From IMG/VR virus record IMGVR_UViG_3300017987_000217, positions 1-35,623 of that record: a DNA stretch of 35,623 bases; one strand, 5' to 3'. The number at the start of each line of letters is the position of its first letter. The first letter of the stretch is position 1. Below are positions 14,247 through 21,065 of the stretch, in pieces. Made by a program: the position numbers and the translations under genes. The stretch is from a virus. The notes under the pieces are model-generated. The model saw nothing but the letters and a program-made list of their open reading frames with translations, did not search any database and was not told where the DNA came from.

Positions 14247-14783
14247 ATGGGGATTGACTATGGTATGGGGAAAACGAACATCGATTCCGAAACGGGTATT
14301 CGGTACGGTGTGATTTCCCAACACAGTGTGGGTTCATGGGCGTTGCAAGACATGGAGTATGACTACGGACCGCCGACGTGTCCATATTGTGGCGGAGAAG
14401 TTATCGAAATCAGTGAGTATGATGAAGATACTCTCGAAGGCTTTATGTCAGAACCGTATGAATGTGATGAGTACGTTTGCATCTCTTGTGAGCGTATTTT
14501 CGGTGGTGAATCGGCGTTCGGTGAAGCAATCGGCATGTATGTTGATAATGCCGATTACACGGTGACAACGTGTCTGGATTCAGACCTTATGGTCACTAGG
14601 TCGCCGTATTTCACCTATGCTGAATTCTGTTCACCGTGTGTGCCAGGGGCCGGAAATCTGGATCAGCCGGACCGGGCCGGACCGAAGACATACTGTCTCG
14701 GATATGACTGGTTTGATGAAGACAATCCGTGTCCATATCCGATCTATTCAATCGAGACTGGAGAACTCATTGTGGAGGGTTGA
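14247..14783 (+). CDS. Conserved phage protein with a zinc ribbon
   Basis: 178 residues. It begins MGIDYGMGKTNIDSETGIRY, followed by GVISQHSVG, an N-terminal signature I associate with widespread phage proteins of unknown function. CPYCGG (45-50) and CISC (78-81) form a zinc ribbon; CSPC lies at 128-131, and the C-terminal third has further Cys and acidic turns. GAGAGGAGGG precedes the ATG. Probably acts in the cytoplasm during take-over; role unknown. Confidence 0.75.
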   Translation: MGIDYGMGKTNIDSETGIRYGVISQHSVGSWALQDMEYDYGPPTCPYCGGEVIEISEYDEDTLEGFMSEPYECDEYVCISCERIFGGESAFGEAIGMYVDNADYTVTTCLDSDLMVTRSPYFTYAEFCSPCVPGAGNLDQPDRAGPKTYCLGYDWFDEDNPCPYPIYSIETGELIVEG

Positions 14784-14784
14784 G

Positions 14785-15321
14785 ATGAAAACACAATTTT
14801 TGACCGGAGATGTAAATTGGCTCGCTTATGGAGGCAAGTGGGTGTTACCCAAACTGAGCAATGGAGAATTTGACTATTGGCTCGTGGTCGAATTTATCAA
14901 CATGGATGAAGCCTGTGGCTGTGACAATGAGGGATACCCGAGGTACATTGCGGAAATTTCGGCAGTGTCGCCCGATGAAGCGGGACCGGAGAATCTAACA
15001 CACGCACTTGAATGTTGCGGCCTCTCGGAAGATGTGGAACTGACGGAATTGATGAAAGTCGAGGTACTGCATACATACGGTATCAAGGCCCTTTGTGATT
15101 CATTCTCCGGTAACAATGGGCGTCGGATTTTGCGGGAAGCAAAGCGAGCCTTGGACCCTATTGCGTCTATGTTGGGTTTTTTCATGGACGGCCCAAAGAA
15201 TCGCATCGGTCATACTGGTTGGGATTGTCTCAAAGGCGATATGTCAATCGATGCCGCTCAGGCGAATCGTGATCGGTGGGGTACCACGCCACCCCCTAAT
15301 ATGCACGTTCAGGAGGCGTGA
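14785..15321 (+). CDS. Hypothetical 178-residue acidic protein
   Basis: ATG at 14785, two bases after the preceding stop and with GGAGGG in the end of that gene. A beta-rich N-terminus (GKWVLPKLSNGEFDYWLVVEF) is followed by an acidic middle, a helix (GRRILREAKRAL) and a Pro-rich end. No motif recognised. It sits between two other phage-typical unknowns, with overlaps or very short gaps. Confidence 0.7.
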   Translation: MKTQFLTGDVNWLAYGGKWVLPKLSNGEFDYWLVVEFINMDEACGCDNEGYPRYIAEISAVSPDEAGPENLTHALECCGLSEDVELTELMKVEVLHTYGIKALCDSFSGNNGRRILREAKRALDPIASMLGFFMDGPKNRIGHTGWDCLKGDMSIDAAQANRDRWGTTPPPNMHVQEA

Positions 15322-15322
15322 C

Positions 15323-15382
15323 TTGCCCTCAGACGCGGATCAGTTACAATATGAACTGTTGGAGAATGATGATGAGAGTTGA
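15323..15382 (+). CDS. 19-residue acidic micropeptide, TTG start
   Basis: TTG at 15323 stands six bases after AGGAGG (15311-15316). The product, PSDADQLQYELLENDDES after the start residue, is acidic and protein-like. It overlaps the next gene start by 11 bases and probably feeds ribosomes to it. Confidence 0.45.
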   Translation: MPSDADQLQYELLENDDES

Positions 15383-15986
15383 ACACATTGTGATCTGTAA
15401 GCTCCACGAGCTTACAGAAGAAGCTCAAGACAAGGCCCATGAGGAATATCTGGAACGTTTTGGCTGGGATATTCCGGCATGGAGGGAAGAGAATCGGGAA
15501 TCCTTGGAAGAATTTTGCAAGGTGTTCCCGGTCAAGGCAAAGAACTGGTCGTATGGTTACAGAACGGACATAACATCAGTGATAGAATTCAGTGCATATG
15601 ATGACGACGTTTGGGACTTGACCGGCCTGCGATTGCGGACATGGCTAATTAACAACTTTGAGGAATGGCTGTACAAGGGCAAGTACATCCATATCGTCAC
15701 CAATCTGAAGCCTTACTCGTACAAGTCCAAACATAGCAAGGCGATCATCGAACCGTCCTGCTGCCCGTTCACTGGATATTGTATGGACGAAAACTTGCTG
15801 GACCCGATTCGCAAGTTTATCAAGGAACCGGATGGTCGAACCTTGGAGGACCTGCTGAACGAATGCCTCTGGTCCTGGGTAAATGCCTGCCAGGAAGACT
15901 ACGAGTACGAAATGACCTTCGAGTTCTTCAAAGAGCACGCCGAGGCGAATGAGTGGGAGTTTTATCAGAATGGGAAAATGATCTGA
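15372..15986 (+). CDS. Conserved phage protein of unknown function
   Basis: 204 residues from ATG 15372 (GGAG seven bases upstream; two ATGs just before are too near). It opens with KLHELTEEAQDKAHEEYLER, the 'ELTEEAQ.KA' opening found in many phage proteins of unknown role, then aromatic beta strands and a DLTGLRLRTWL segment. Later Cys-rich patch SCCPFTGYC. Cytoplasmic, no membrane segment. Possible nucleic-acid or host-protein interaction; not determined. Confidence 0.7.
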   Translation: MRVEHIVICKLHELTEEAQDKAHEEYLERFGWDIPAWREENRESLEEFCKVFPVKAKNWSYGYRTDITSVIEFSAYDDDVWDLTGLRLRTWLINNFEEWLYKGKYIHIVTNLKPYSYKSKHSKAIIEPSCCPFTGYCMDENLLDPIRKFIKEPDGRTLEDLLNECLWSWVNACQEDYEYEMTFEFFKEHAEANEWEFYQNGKMI

Positions 15987-16048
15987 CCAGCCCTTCACTG
16001 TAAGCCGACGACTAACGATCCCCGATCGGGGCAGAAAGGACGTGTAAC

Positions 16049-16639
16049 ATGGAACGCAATATCATCATCGCCGATCAGACGTATGTGGTTGAGGCGGATG
16101 GCTATATTCCGTCGTTGCCGGATTTGTCTGGCGACGACTGGCGGGATCAGGCGGATGAGGCCTTGGACAACGGCATTGAAACTTGCTATAGGTATGCTCT
16201 GACAGACGGCCTCAACCTTTATATTGATGTGGAACAGGGCGACATCGTCGGCGTGCAAGTGTCGGCTGAACCAATGCTGGCTCACATGCGAGAGTGGTGG
16301 CACGCTATGGCGTGCGGCGACGCGGAAGAGGCGGAGTGGTTGGCCGTTTTGGGCTTCTCGGGTCTTGACGTGTTGGAAACTGCCGACGAGGATTACAACG
16401 GCCCCTGCCGCGTGTGGCATGAGCCTTGCTACTATCAGGGTACGTGCAACGCCCCGCCTGACCATTTCGCCCGCGTAGAGGGCACCGACGACATTCGCGA
16501 GTTTGTGACTCGCGAGGCGGCCCAATCATACGTGGATGAGTACTACAACGCCCCGAGCAAGTATGATGGTATACCCGCGTGCAATGTGCTGTCTCATGGT
16601 CAGGCGGGAGCGGACAAACTCACAATCGTGAAGGCATAA
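16049..16639 (+). CDS. Hypothetical 196-residue acidic protein
   Basis: An acidic protein beginning MERNIIIADQTYVVEADGYI, with Trp/Cys-rich C-terminal part (WHEPCYYQGTCNAPPDHFAR). A perfect palindrome CCCCGATCGGGG (16019-16030) stands between the previous gene and its AAAGGA ribosome-binding site. No family recognised; the YRYALTDGLNLYIDVE stretch could be a small beta sheet. Confidence 0.65.
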   Translation: MERNIIIADQTYVVEADGYIPSLPDLSGDDWRDQADEALDNGIETCYRYALTDGLNLYIDVEQGDIVGVQVSAEPMLAHMREWWHAMACGDAEEAEWLAVLGFSGLDVLETADEDYNGPCRVWHEPCYYQGTCNAPPDHFARVEGTDDIREFVTREAAQSYVDEYYNAPSKYDGIPACNVLSHGQAGADKLTIVKA

Positions 16640-16688
16640 ACGATCCCCGGCCCGGTGCCTTGCGAGGCGTCGTCAGCTAACGACCTTC

Positions 16689-16720
16689 CGCTGTGGACCG
16701 TGATGTCACGGTCCCATGCG
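16689..16720 (+). repeat. Intergenic hairpin, family member 5
   Basis: GGACCGTGA (16695-16703), TG, TCACGGTCC (16706-16714), with TGT and CAT internal loops and an outer CGC/GCG. Same plan as the hairpins at 12509-13943. The 180 bases from 16640 to 16819 hold this hairpin and possibly a 22-codon reading frame (16755-16823) of low confidence. Confidence 0.55.
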
Positions 16721-16819
16721 AACGGCCGTTCCTGTATCTGGTGAGAGACAGGGAATGTACCACCAGATGGACCGTAATTCATACCGGATGGAGTTACATA
16801 GCAGAAAGAGAGTGTTGCT

Positions 16820-16984
16820 ATGAATTGTCTAGACTCACAAGCGGAAAGGGAGGGAGCGGCAATTCAACAAATGCGATCCTACGCGCTGCGGAAACCGTCG
16901 TGTCGAGTGAAGCGCTGGGAACTACGGAGGGGCCTGGAAATCAGGGATGGGCGTCGTCGATTCAATGCGTTATTTGGGGGGTGA
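16820..16984 (+). CDS. Hypothetical 54-residue basic protein
   Basis: Starts MNCLDSQAEREGAAIQQMRS, then an Arg-rich helix (RVKRWELRRGLEIRDGRRRF) that could bind nucleic acid. AGAGAG stands eight bases upstream. It ends one base before the start of the next gene. Confidence 0.5.
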   Translation: MNCLDSQAEREGAAIQQMRSYALRKPSCRVKRWELRRGLEIRDGRRRFNALFGG

Positions 16985-16985
16985 C

Positions 16986-17216
16986 ATGACGAAGAAACAT
17001 TTTCGAAAGCTGGCATACAAGCTGGCGATGCAGGAACCACGACAAGACGGTGCGCTCGATGAGTCAATGATTCTGGATGAACGCCACGAAACATGGCAAG
17101 TGTGCTGCGCAGCCGTCGCGGATGCGTGTGAGTATTTCAGTCCGAGGTTCAGCCGTGGTACGTTCCTGGTAGCCTGCCATAGAGACTACTGGAAAAACCA
17201 CAAACCACCACGTTAA
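16986..17216 (+). CDS. Hypothetical 76-residue protein
   Basis: GGGGGG lies just before the ATG. Helical, with a basic N-terminus, a central Cys pair (VCCAAVADACEYF) and an aromatic basic end (RDYWKNHKPPR). No family recognised. Confidence 0.6.
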   Translation: MTKKHFRKLAYKLAMQEPRQDGALDESMILDERHETWQVCCAAVADACEYFSPRFSRGTFLVACHRDYWKNHKPPR

Positions 17217-17232
17217 AACTTTGGGGGGTAAT

Positions 17233-17400
17233 ATGACTTATCCATTTCCAGTATGTGAGAAACGGGTCAGTTGGTTTGTTGTCGATGCTGTTGCAGAAGC
17301 ACTCATTGAAAATTCACAGTGGTTTGTCTGTACTCCGTATCCAGATGGAGATTGGCTTATTACAGTAAAAGCGGAGAATGAACATATGTTGGAGGGTTGA
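17233..17400 (+). CDS. Hypothetical 55-residue protein
   Basis: Starts MTYPFPVCEKRVSWFVVDAV, then AEALIENSQWFVCTPYP and GDWLITVKAENEH: a helix plus two beta strands. GGGGGG precedes the ATG. Its end (TTGGAGGGTTGAG) supplies the ribosome-binding site of the next gene; an identical arrangement (GTGGAGGGTTGAGATGAAA) occurs at 14772, so these leaders have been copied. Confidence 0.6.
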   Translation: MTYPFPVCEKRVSWFVVDAVAEALIENSQWFVCTPYPDGDWLITVKAENEHMLEG

Positions 17401-17401
17401 G

Positions 17402-18037
17402 ATGAAACGCTACAAACTGACAACGCAGGACATGAAAACACGTCCTGGGGAAAGAAACGAAACACGGTGGGTCGTGGGGGAGTGGGTTGAAGCTACAGGT
17501 GACCTGGAACAGGACTTATGTTCGGATGCGTACATTCACTGGTATGACGACCCATTACTAGCTGTTTTGCTGAATCCGGTTCACGCCTGTCTTGATAATC
17601 CAAGGTTGTGGGAAGTTGAGGTTACTGGGGACACAAAAACAGACGGACAGTTGAAGGGCGGTTCCAGGCGAGTGCGATTGGTGAGGGAAATCGACGTGCC
17701 CAGAATAACAATAGAAATGTGTGTGACATTTGCCATTCTGTGTGCCAAGGCCGTATACAAAGACAGAGAATGGAACACATGGGCAGACCGATGGCTGAGT
17801 GGAGAGGATCGCACTACCAACGCTGCTGACGCTGCCGGCTACGCTGCCCGTGCTGTTGTCGACGCCGACGCTGTCTCGGCTGCCAACGCTGCTGCCAACG
17901 CTGCTGACGCTGCCGGCTACGCTGCCCGTGCTGTTGTCGACGCCGACGCTGTCTCGGCTGCCGACGCTGCTGTTGACGCTGCCTATGCTGCTGTCGATAT
18001 TGATCTGAAGAAGATCGCAACAGAGGCCACGCGATGA
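17402..18037 (+). CDS. DUF7666-like protein with an alanine repeat tail
   Basis: 211 residues. Residues 1-110 have the plan of phage DUF7666-type proteins: an N-terminal YKLTTQDM segment, a middle LLNPVHACLDN (a position-conserved 'glhlC' element) and a WEVEV...RRVRLVREI strand pair. Residues 110-140 are helical with a Cys and Trp (FAILCAKAVYKDREWN). The tail (about 138-203) is Ala-rich with AADAAGYAARAVVDADAVS repeated at a 26-residue period, typical for this family, and may form a solenoid or coiled stack. Function of the family is unknown; protein-interaction role inferred. ATGA overlap with the next gene. Confidence 0.7.
   Translation: MKRYKLTTQDMKTRPGERNETRWVVGEWVEATGDLEQDLCSDAYIHWYDDPLLAVLLNPVHACLDNPRLWEVEVTGDTKTDGQLKGGSRRVRLVREIDVPRITIEMCVTFAILCAKAVYKDREWNTWADRWLSGEDRTTNAADAAGYAARAVVDADAVSAANAAANAADAAGYAARAVVDADAVSAADAAVDAAYAAVDIDLKKIATEATR
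17817..17961 (+). repeat. 78-bp tandem repeat inside the Ala-rich gene
   Basis: A 68-bp block at 17817-17884 recurs without a mismatch at 17895-17962, a period of 78 bp or exactly 26 codons. The perfect identity points to recent duplication by slippage or recombination, keeping the frame. Confidence 0.85.
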
Positions 18038-18270
18038 AGCGACCGTGTGCGAAGTGTCGGAATCGGGGGGCGGTGTTCAAGCCGACTCGGAATTCAAACG
18101 ACTGGCAACAGGTGATTGCCTGTGATCGGTGCAATCGATTTCGTACCGATCTCGAAGCTGCCAGATGGTATTACAAGCAGCCGAAAGTCGTTGAATTTGA
18201 TGAAGCTATTGCCGTGGTTGGGGAAGAAAAAGACCGATGGAAAGAACATTGGCCTAAAGTCGCGGATTGA
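18034..18270 (+). CDS. Small zinc-finger protein
   Basis: 78 residues. CAKC (5-8) and CDRC (30-33) with a basic loop between make a compact zinc ribbon. A helix DLEAARWYYK and a basic C-terminal segment follow. The start overlaps the preceding stop (ATGA). Function unknown. Confidence 0.65.
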   Translation: MKRPCAKCRNRGAVFKPTRNSNDWQQVIACDRCNRFRTDLEAARWYYKQPKVVEFDEAIAVVGEEKDRWKEHWPKVAD

Positions 18271-18289
18271 GTCAGTCGAGGAAGTGAGT

Positions 18290-18457
18290 ATGTTGAAAGC
18301 TATTCTCTTTTTCATTGGTGTTCATTCAGCCCCGCCCTTGGCGATGTTGGTTCTGGGCTACATGGCCGGGGTAAGGGGAGGGGCCTTGTTGCTGTGCGTC
18401 GTCATCGCCGTTATTGCCTGGATCATGTTTTTGGATTTTATTGGGGATCAGGATTGA
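18290..18457 (+). CDS. Small two-span membrane protein
   Basis: 55 residues with two hydrophobic segments: about 4-24 (AILFFIGVHSAPPLAMLVLG) and about 32-50 (ALLLCVVIAVIAWIMFLDF), separated by a short basic turn (AGVRGG). That is the size and plan of small phage inner-membrane proteins, including some holins, though the location away from lysis genes argues against holin. GAGGAAG precedes the ATG. Its stop overlaps the -35 of the small-RNA promoter. Confidence 0.6.
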   Translation: MLKAILFFIGVHSAPPLAMLVLGYMAGVRGGALLLCVVIAVIAWIMFLDFIGDQD

Positions 18458-18482
18458 CACGCCCGGCATCATTTGCTATACT
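18454..18482 (+). promoter_or_regulatory. Near-consensus sigma-70 promoter of the small RNA
   Basis: TTGACA (18454-18459) is a perfect -35, followed by a 17 bp spacer and TATACT (18477-18482). Transcription should begin near 18488-18490. The strongest sigma-70 promoter in the window, yet no open reading frame follows it before a terminator. Confidence 0.8.
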
Positions 18483-18484
18483 AT

Positions 18485-18567
18485 GATCGGCCCGCTGGGT
18501 TTCGAGTGCCGATACTGCACAGTATCGGACTCACCCCTAGAGCTTACCAGCGGGCCGATCCTTTTTC
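18485..18567 (+). ncRNA. Structured small RNA with an exposed antisense segment
   Basis: GATCGGCCCGCTGG (18485-18498) pairs perfectly with CCAGCGGGCCGATC (18547-18560), followed by CTTTTTC: closing stem and terminator in one. Inside, GAGT-G-CCGATACT (18504-18516) pairs with AGTATCGG-ACTC (18521-18532) around GCAC, with one bulged G. This leaves GTTTC on the 5' side and the 14-base ACCCCTAGAGCTTA (18533-18546) exposed on the 3' side. That segment is complementary to the leader motif at 11792, 11808 and 12826. No start codon with a ribosome-binding site lies inside. The RNA ends one base before the integrase stop codon on the other strand. Confidence 0.75.
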
Positions 18568-19407
18568 TCAATCATCTTCATCAAGGCAGTCGGTCGCTCC
18601 CGTTACACTCGGGCGGGTAAGGTGTACGTACACCGTTTCCGTCGTCCTGGTGCTGGCATGGCCCAGAATCTCAGCAATCTTCTTGAGGGATTCTCCCTTC
18701 TCGACCATGCGCGTCGTGAAGTAGTGCCGCAGACTGTGTGGTGTGGCGACGGGGTCGATCCTCGCCCGGCGAGACACGGCCTCCAGCATGTGTGAGAGAT
18801 GCCGTCGATGCTTGTTGTAAGCGGCAACAAACGGGATCGGGTCTTCTCCTTTGTGTTTGAGTAGCATTTCTCGTAGGCCCCAGCTTATCGGAACCGAGCG
18901 AAATCGATCTTGTTGTCCTCGCTTGGTTTTTCCTCGCACCACGACATGTCGGTAGTCGGGTGTGAAATCCTTCCAAGCGATGCAGCAAAATTCCCTGGTT
19001 CGCGCGCCGGTACGCGCCAGGAAATAGATAGCTTCCCACTCCGTTCCTCTGGCCGCTCGCAAAAGGAGCTGTACTTCTTCATGTGAGAGTATCCGTCGCG
19101 AGATTTCTGCTTTCGGTAGGTAGTCCACTTTCCGCATGGGGTTGTCCAGATCGTATTGTCTGCTCACCCAGTGACACAGGCTTTTCAATACATTAATATA
19201 TGTGTTGACTGAATTGGTTTTCACGCCCGTAGTGACAAGCTGGTCCTTCCAGTCATCAACTTGTCGCCAGCTCAGTTCTTCGAAGTATGGTGGCATGAAC
19301 GGTCGGAATCTGCGCATCACCTTACAGTACAATTCCGTGGTTGCCTCTGAACGGTGGAGTCGGATGTACTGTAGCCACTGACGAATTACTACCTCAGAGT
19401 GATTCAT
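18568..19407 (-). CDS. int: Tyrosine recombinase / integrase
   Basis: 279 residues from ATG 19407 (GAGGAGA seven bases upstream; a longer frame has no site). An N-terminal SAM-like core-binding domain (about 1-95) precedes the catalytic domain. Catalytic residues are all visible: R136 in ARTGARTRE, K162 in GKTKRGQ, H224 and R227 in HSLRH, H250 in LGHAS and the nucleophile Y260 in ETVYVH. XerC/D-like size rather than lambda-like, without an arm-binding domain. It reads against its neighbours and converges on the small-RNA gene. It would integrate the phage or resolve dimers; no attP core can be named from one sequence. Confidence 0.9.
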   Translation of the reverse strand: MNHSEVVIRQWLQYIRLHRSEATTELYCKVMRRFRPFMPPYFEELSWRQVDDWKDQLVTTGVKTNSVNTYINVLKSLCHWVSRQYDLDNPMRKVDYLPKAEISRRILSHEEVQLLLRAARGTEWEAIYFLARTGARTREFCCIAWKDFTPDYRHVVVRGKTKRGQQDRFRSVPISWGLREMLLKHKGEDPIPFVAAYNKHRRHLSHMLEAVSRRARIDPVATPHSLRHYFTTRMVEKGESLKKIAEILGHASTRTTETVYVHLTRPSVTGATDCLDEDD

Positions 19408-19639
19408 TTTTCTTCTCCTCACGTAAAGAATAGTGATAATTTGGTAAAACGCAAATCGTTTTTCGCCCGAAAAAATCTCGCGTCCCGGCTGTTTGGCAGC
19501 TACAAAACAGTAATTGAGAATAAACCACCAGCCTATCCCAGACCGATAGCCCGAGATGCACGACTTTATCGGGCACATTCCGAGGGTATCGTATCATCAG
19601 TTTCGAATCAAGTCAAGAAAATTTTTTAGGGGGTGTCGT
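19408..19639. other. Divergent intergenic region between int and the next operon
   Basis: 232 bases with no gene. For int, TTGCGT, 16 bases, TATTCT is a possible promoter on the minus strand (about 19422-19449). On the plus side, an A/T-rich stretch (AAAATTTTTTAG) and GGGGGTG precede the gene at 19640; no good sigma-70 promoter is seen. A regulator or attachment site would be expected here. Confidence 0.35.
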
Positions 19640-19831
19640 ATGAAACACGTAACGAAACGCGCTGTTGATCCTGTAACGGGATGCCCACGTCACCCAAGGT
19701 ATCAAGTCAAGCGACGACCCAGATCGGACTGTCCGATCTGTCACTATCTCTGGCAGGGCAAACAAGAGCGTGAAGTAGGAAAGCAACCACGAATTGACGT
19801 TTTTAAGTTGAGTAAGGAGATGGGTCTATGA
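19640..19831 (+). CDS. Small Cys/His protein
   Basis: 63 residues, basic. It has a CPRHPRY turn at 15-21 and CPIC (31-34) with His 35: a likely zinc site of C-H/C-C type. GGGGGTG is the ribosome-binding site. Its stop overlaps the start of a possible 16-residue frame (19828-19878, ATG in ATGA) that carries the GGAGG of the following gene. Confidence 0.6.
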   Translation: MKHVTKRAVDPVTGCPRHPRYQVKRRPRSDCPICHYLWQGKQEREVGKQPRIDVFKLSKEMGL

Positions 19832-19878
19832 AGAAGTACACGAACACAATCATATATATGGAGGACACTTCATGTTGA
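19828..19878 (+). CDS. Possible 16-residue leader peptide
   Basis: ATGA overlap with the upstream stop; polar and Lys/Thr-rich, ending in ...EDTSC. It contains the ribosome-binding site of the gene at 19872 and may exist only to couple translation. Low support. Confidence 0.3.
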   Translation: MKKYTNTIIYMEDTSC

Positions 19879-20057
19879 ACTTCGTTGACTTTGATTGTCA
19901 CATCGTCAATTTGATTGACGTTGGCATGAATCCACGGCTTCCCAGATTCTGGGAGGCGATGCGCCTGTATGTGAAGACTTTCGCGGGACCGGGGTTACGA
20001 CCACCGTTGATGGAGCGATTACGTCGTAAACGAGCGGAGGCATTGAAGCATGGCTAG
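19872..20057 (+). CDS. Hypothetical 61-residue protein
   Basis: ATGGAGG lies nine bases before the ATG. An acidic beta start (LNFVDFDCHIVNLIDVG) is followed by a basic helical end (MERLRRKRAEALKHG). Overlaps the next gene by eight bases. Family not recognised. Confidence 0.55.
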   Translation: MLNFVDFDCHIVNLIDVGMNPRLPRFWEAMRLYVKTFAGPGLRPPLMERLRRKRAEALKHG

Positions 20058-20256
20058 ACGTGTTCGGAAACCGTTCAAAGCTCAGACCAATAAAGGTATA
20101 CGTTTGTCTATGCCCAAGATTGCGGCTATGGCTGAAACACAGCGTGATTCCTTGATCGCGCGTCATGGTCTGGAGCAGGCTCTCAAGGTCGCAAAGCTGG
20201 TGTACCAGAAGGTGCAAGCTACTTACAACGTTCAGAAGAAAATGGGGAAGATATGA
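20050..20256 (+). CDS. Hypothetical 68-residue basic protein
   Basis: Basic, helical: an N-terminal Arg/Lys stretch (MARRVRKPFKAQTNKG), then helices LIARHGLEQALKVAKLVYQK. Possible nucleic-acid-binding protein. ATGA overlap with the next gene. Confidence 0.6.
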   Translation: MARRVRKPFKAQTNKGIRLSMPKIAAMAETQRDSLIARHGLEQALKVAKLVYQKVQATYNVQKKMGKI

Positions 20257-20432
20257 TAGAACACACTGAACTCAGCGTTTTCCGTCCGGCTTGGACTCAA
20301 CGCAAACTCCAAGCCGGCGGTGATTTGCTCTGGCACGGAATCATAGAAGGATATTTCGACAAGACGCAAGGCATGCCAGGTAAAATCGGTAGGGTTATTG
20401 AGCGCAGGCGGCGCAATCGTTACAACCCGTAG
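20253..20432 (+). CDS. Hypothetical 59-residue protein
   Basis: ATG overlaps the preceding stop. MIEHTELSVFRPAW, then a small hydrophobic core (DLLWHGIIEGYFDK) and a strongly basic tail (RRRRNRYNP). Last gene of its cluster; a T-rich stretch follows at 20434-20464. Confidence 0.55.
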   Translation: MIEHTELSVFRPAWTQRKLQAGGDLLWHGIIEGYFDKTQGMPGKIGRVIERRRRNRYNP

Positions 20433-20475
20433 CTTTTCACGCCACTTTTTCACTTTTTTCTTTCACATTCCTCAT

Positions 20476-20520
20476 AAAATCCGGGGTTTGAACTTATATT
20501 CCAGCCCTTTATTGGAGGCG
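20476..20520 (+). promoter_or_regulatory. Conserved promoter block (copy 2) of the HTH-regulator operon
   Basis: AAAATCCGGGG, TTTGAACTTATAT, CAGCCCTT, ATTGGAGG: matches the minus-strand block at 10041-9999 apart from a two-base swap, one A/G change and small length differences at the end. It ends with the ribosome-binding site of the gene at 20527. TTATAT is a possible -10 with no sigma-70 -35. Confidence 0.6.
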
Positions 20521-20526
20521 ATTAAC

Positions 20527-20883
20527 ATGCTCAAAAAGACTTTCGAAGATTTTGTTGATCTGGCGTTTTTCACGTTTGGCAAACACGAGAAATTGGTGAC
20601 GACAGAAGATGAACAACGAGAGCGAGAAAGGATCAGAACGCTCTTGTTGTCACACATGCGAAATCGCGGTGTTACCAAGCGTCAGGTTGTCTGTTATATC
20701 AACTGGGTTAATGGAATGACTCAAGGACAAATAGCAGACGAACTTGGTGTTGAGCAACCAGCCATCAGTCAGTTTCTTAATGGGCTCAAAGACAAGTGGC
20801 CTCATCTCTTTCAATTCCCGGAGGTTGTTATGCACCAGTACGATCCTCTGCGAGACGACCACCAAACTCTGAGGCAGTTCTAA
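20527..20883 (+). CDS. Helix-turn-helix regulator (sigma region 4-like)
   Basis: 118 residues. The region of about 50-95 reads VTKRQVVCYINWVNGMTQGQIADELGVEQPAISQFLNGLK, a helix-turn-helix of the sigma-70 region 4/ECF type where TQGQIADELG is the first helix and VEQPAISQFLNGL the recognition helix. The N-terminal half is acidic-basic helical; there is no sigma region 2, so it is not a full sigma factor. Its gene stands right behind the promoter block shared with the late operon. It may be the activator or repressor of both. Ribosome-binding site GGAGG. Confidence 0.7.
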   Translation: MLKKTFEDFVDLAFFTFGKHEKLVTTEDEQRERERIRTLLLSHMRNRGVTKRQVVCYINWVNGMTQGQIADELGVEQPAISQFLNGLKDKWPHLFQFPEVVMHQYDPLRDDHQTLRQF

Positions 20884-21065
20884 TGAGCAAGGGTGATGCT
20901 CGGCGTCCGAAACAGATCAGCCCGGAGGAGGAAAACATCCGTTGGCTCCTGGCTGAAGGTCGTATCACATTTGATGAATTTGAACGCCGATTCAATCAAC
21001 TCTTGCAACACGGTAAGATCATGCGCAGTGGTCAAATCTTGTCAGCGTTTGATTGGGGGAAATGA
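20883..21065 (+). CDS. Hypothetical 60-residue protein
   Basis: Starts in the stop of the previous gene (TAATG). Charged, helical: ISPEEENIRWLLAEGRITFDEFERRFNQLL, which looks like a short protein-binding domain. The ILSAFDWGK end is followed at once by the next gene. Family not recognised. Confidence 0.6.
   Translation: MSKGDARRPKQISPEEENIRWLLAEGRITFDEFERRFNQLLQHGKIMRSGQILSAFDWGK

Noticed and set aside
16755-16823. A 22-codon frame before the 16820 gene
   Set aside because: Overlaps the next start by TGA/ATG as in translational coupling, but the leader is weak and the peptide shows nothing recognisable. Kept only as a remark.
18485-18567. Reading the small-RNA hairpin only as the int or 18290 terminator
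   Set aside because: The T tract is on the plus strand only, so it cannot end int. For the 18290 gene the promoter between its last codons and the hairpin, and the exposed antisense segment, would be unexplained. It may still stop readthrough as a side effect.
18485-18567. tRNA, tmRNA or attachment-site remnant in the same element
   Set aside because: A GGGTTTCGAGTGCC stretch recalls a T-arm, but there is no acceptor or anticodon arm and the pairing partners do not fit a cloverleaf. An attP core next to int cannot be excluded but needs the host sequence.
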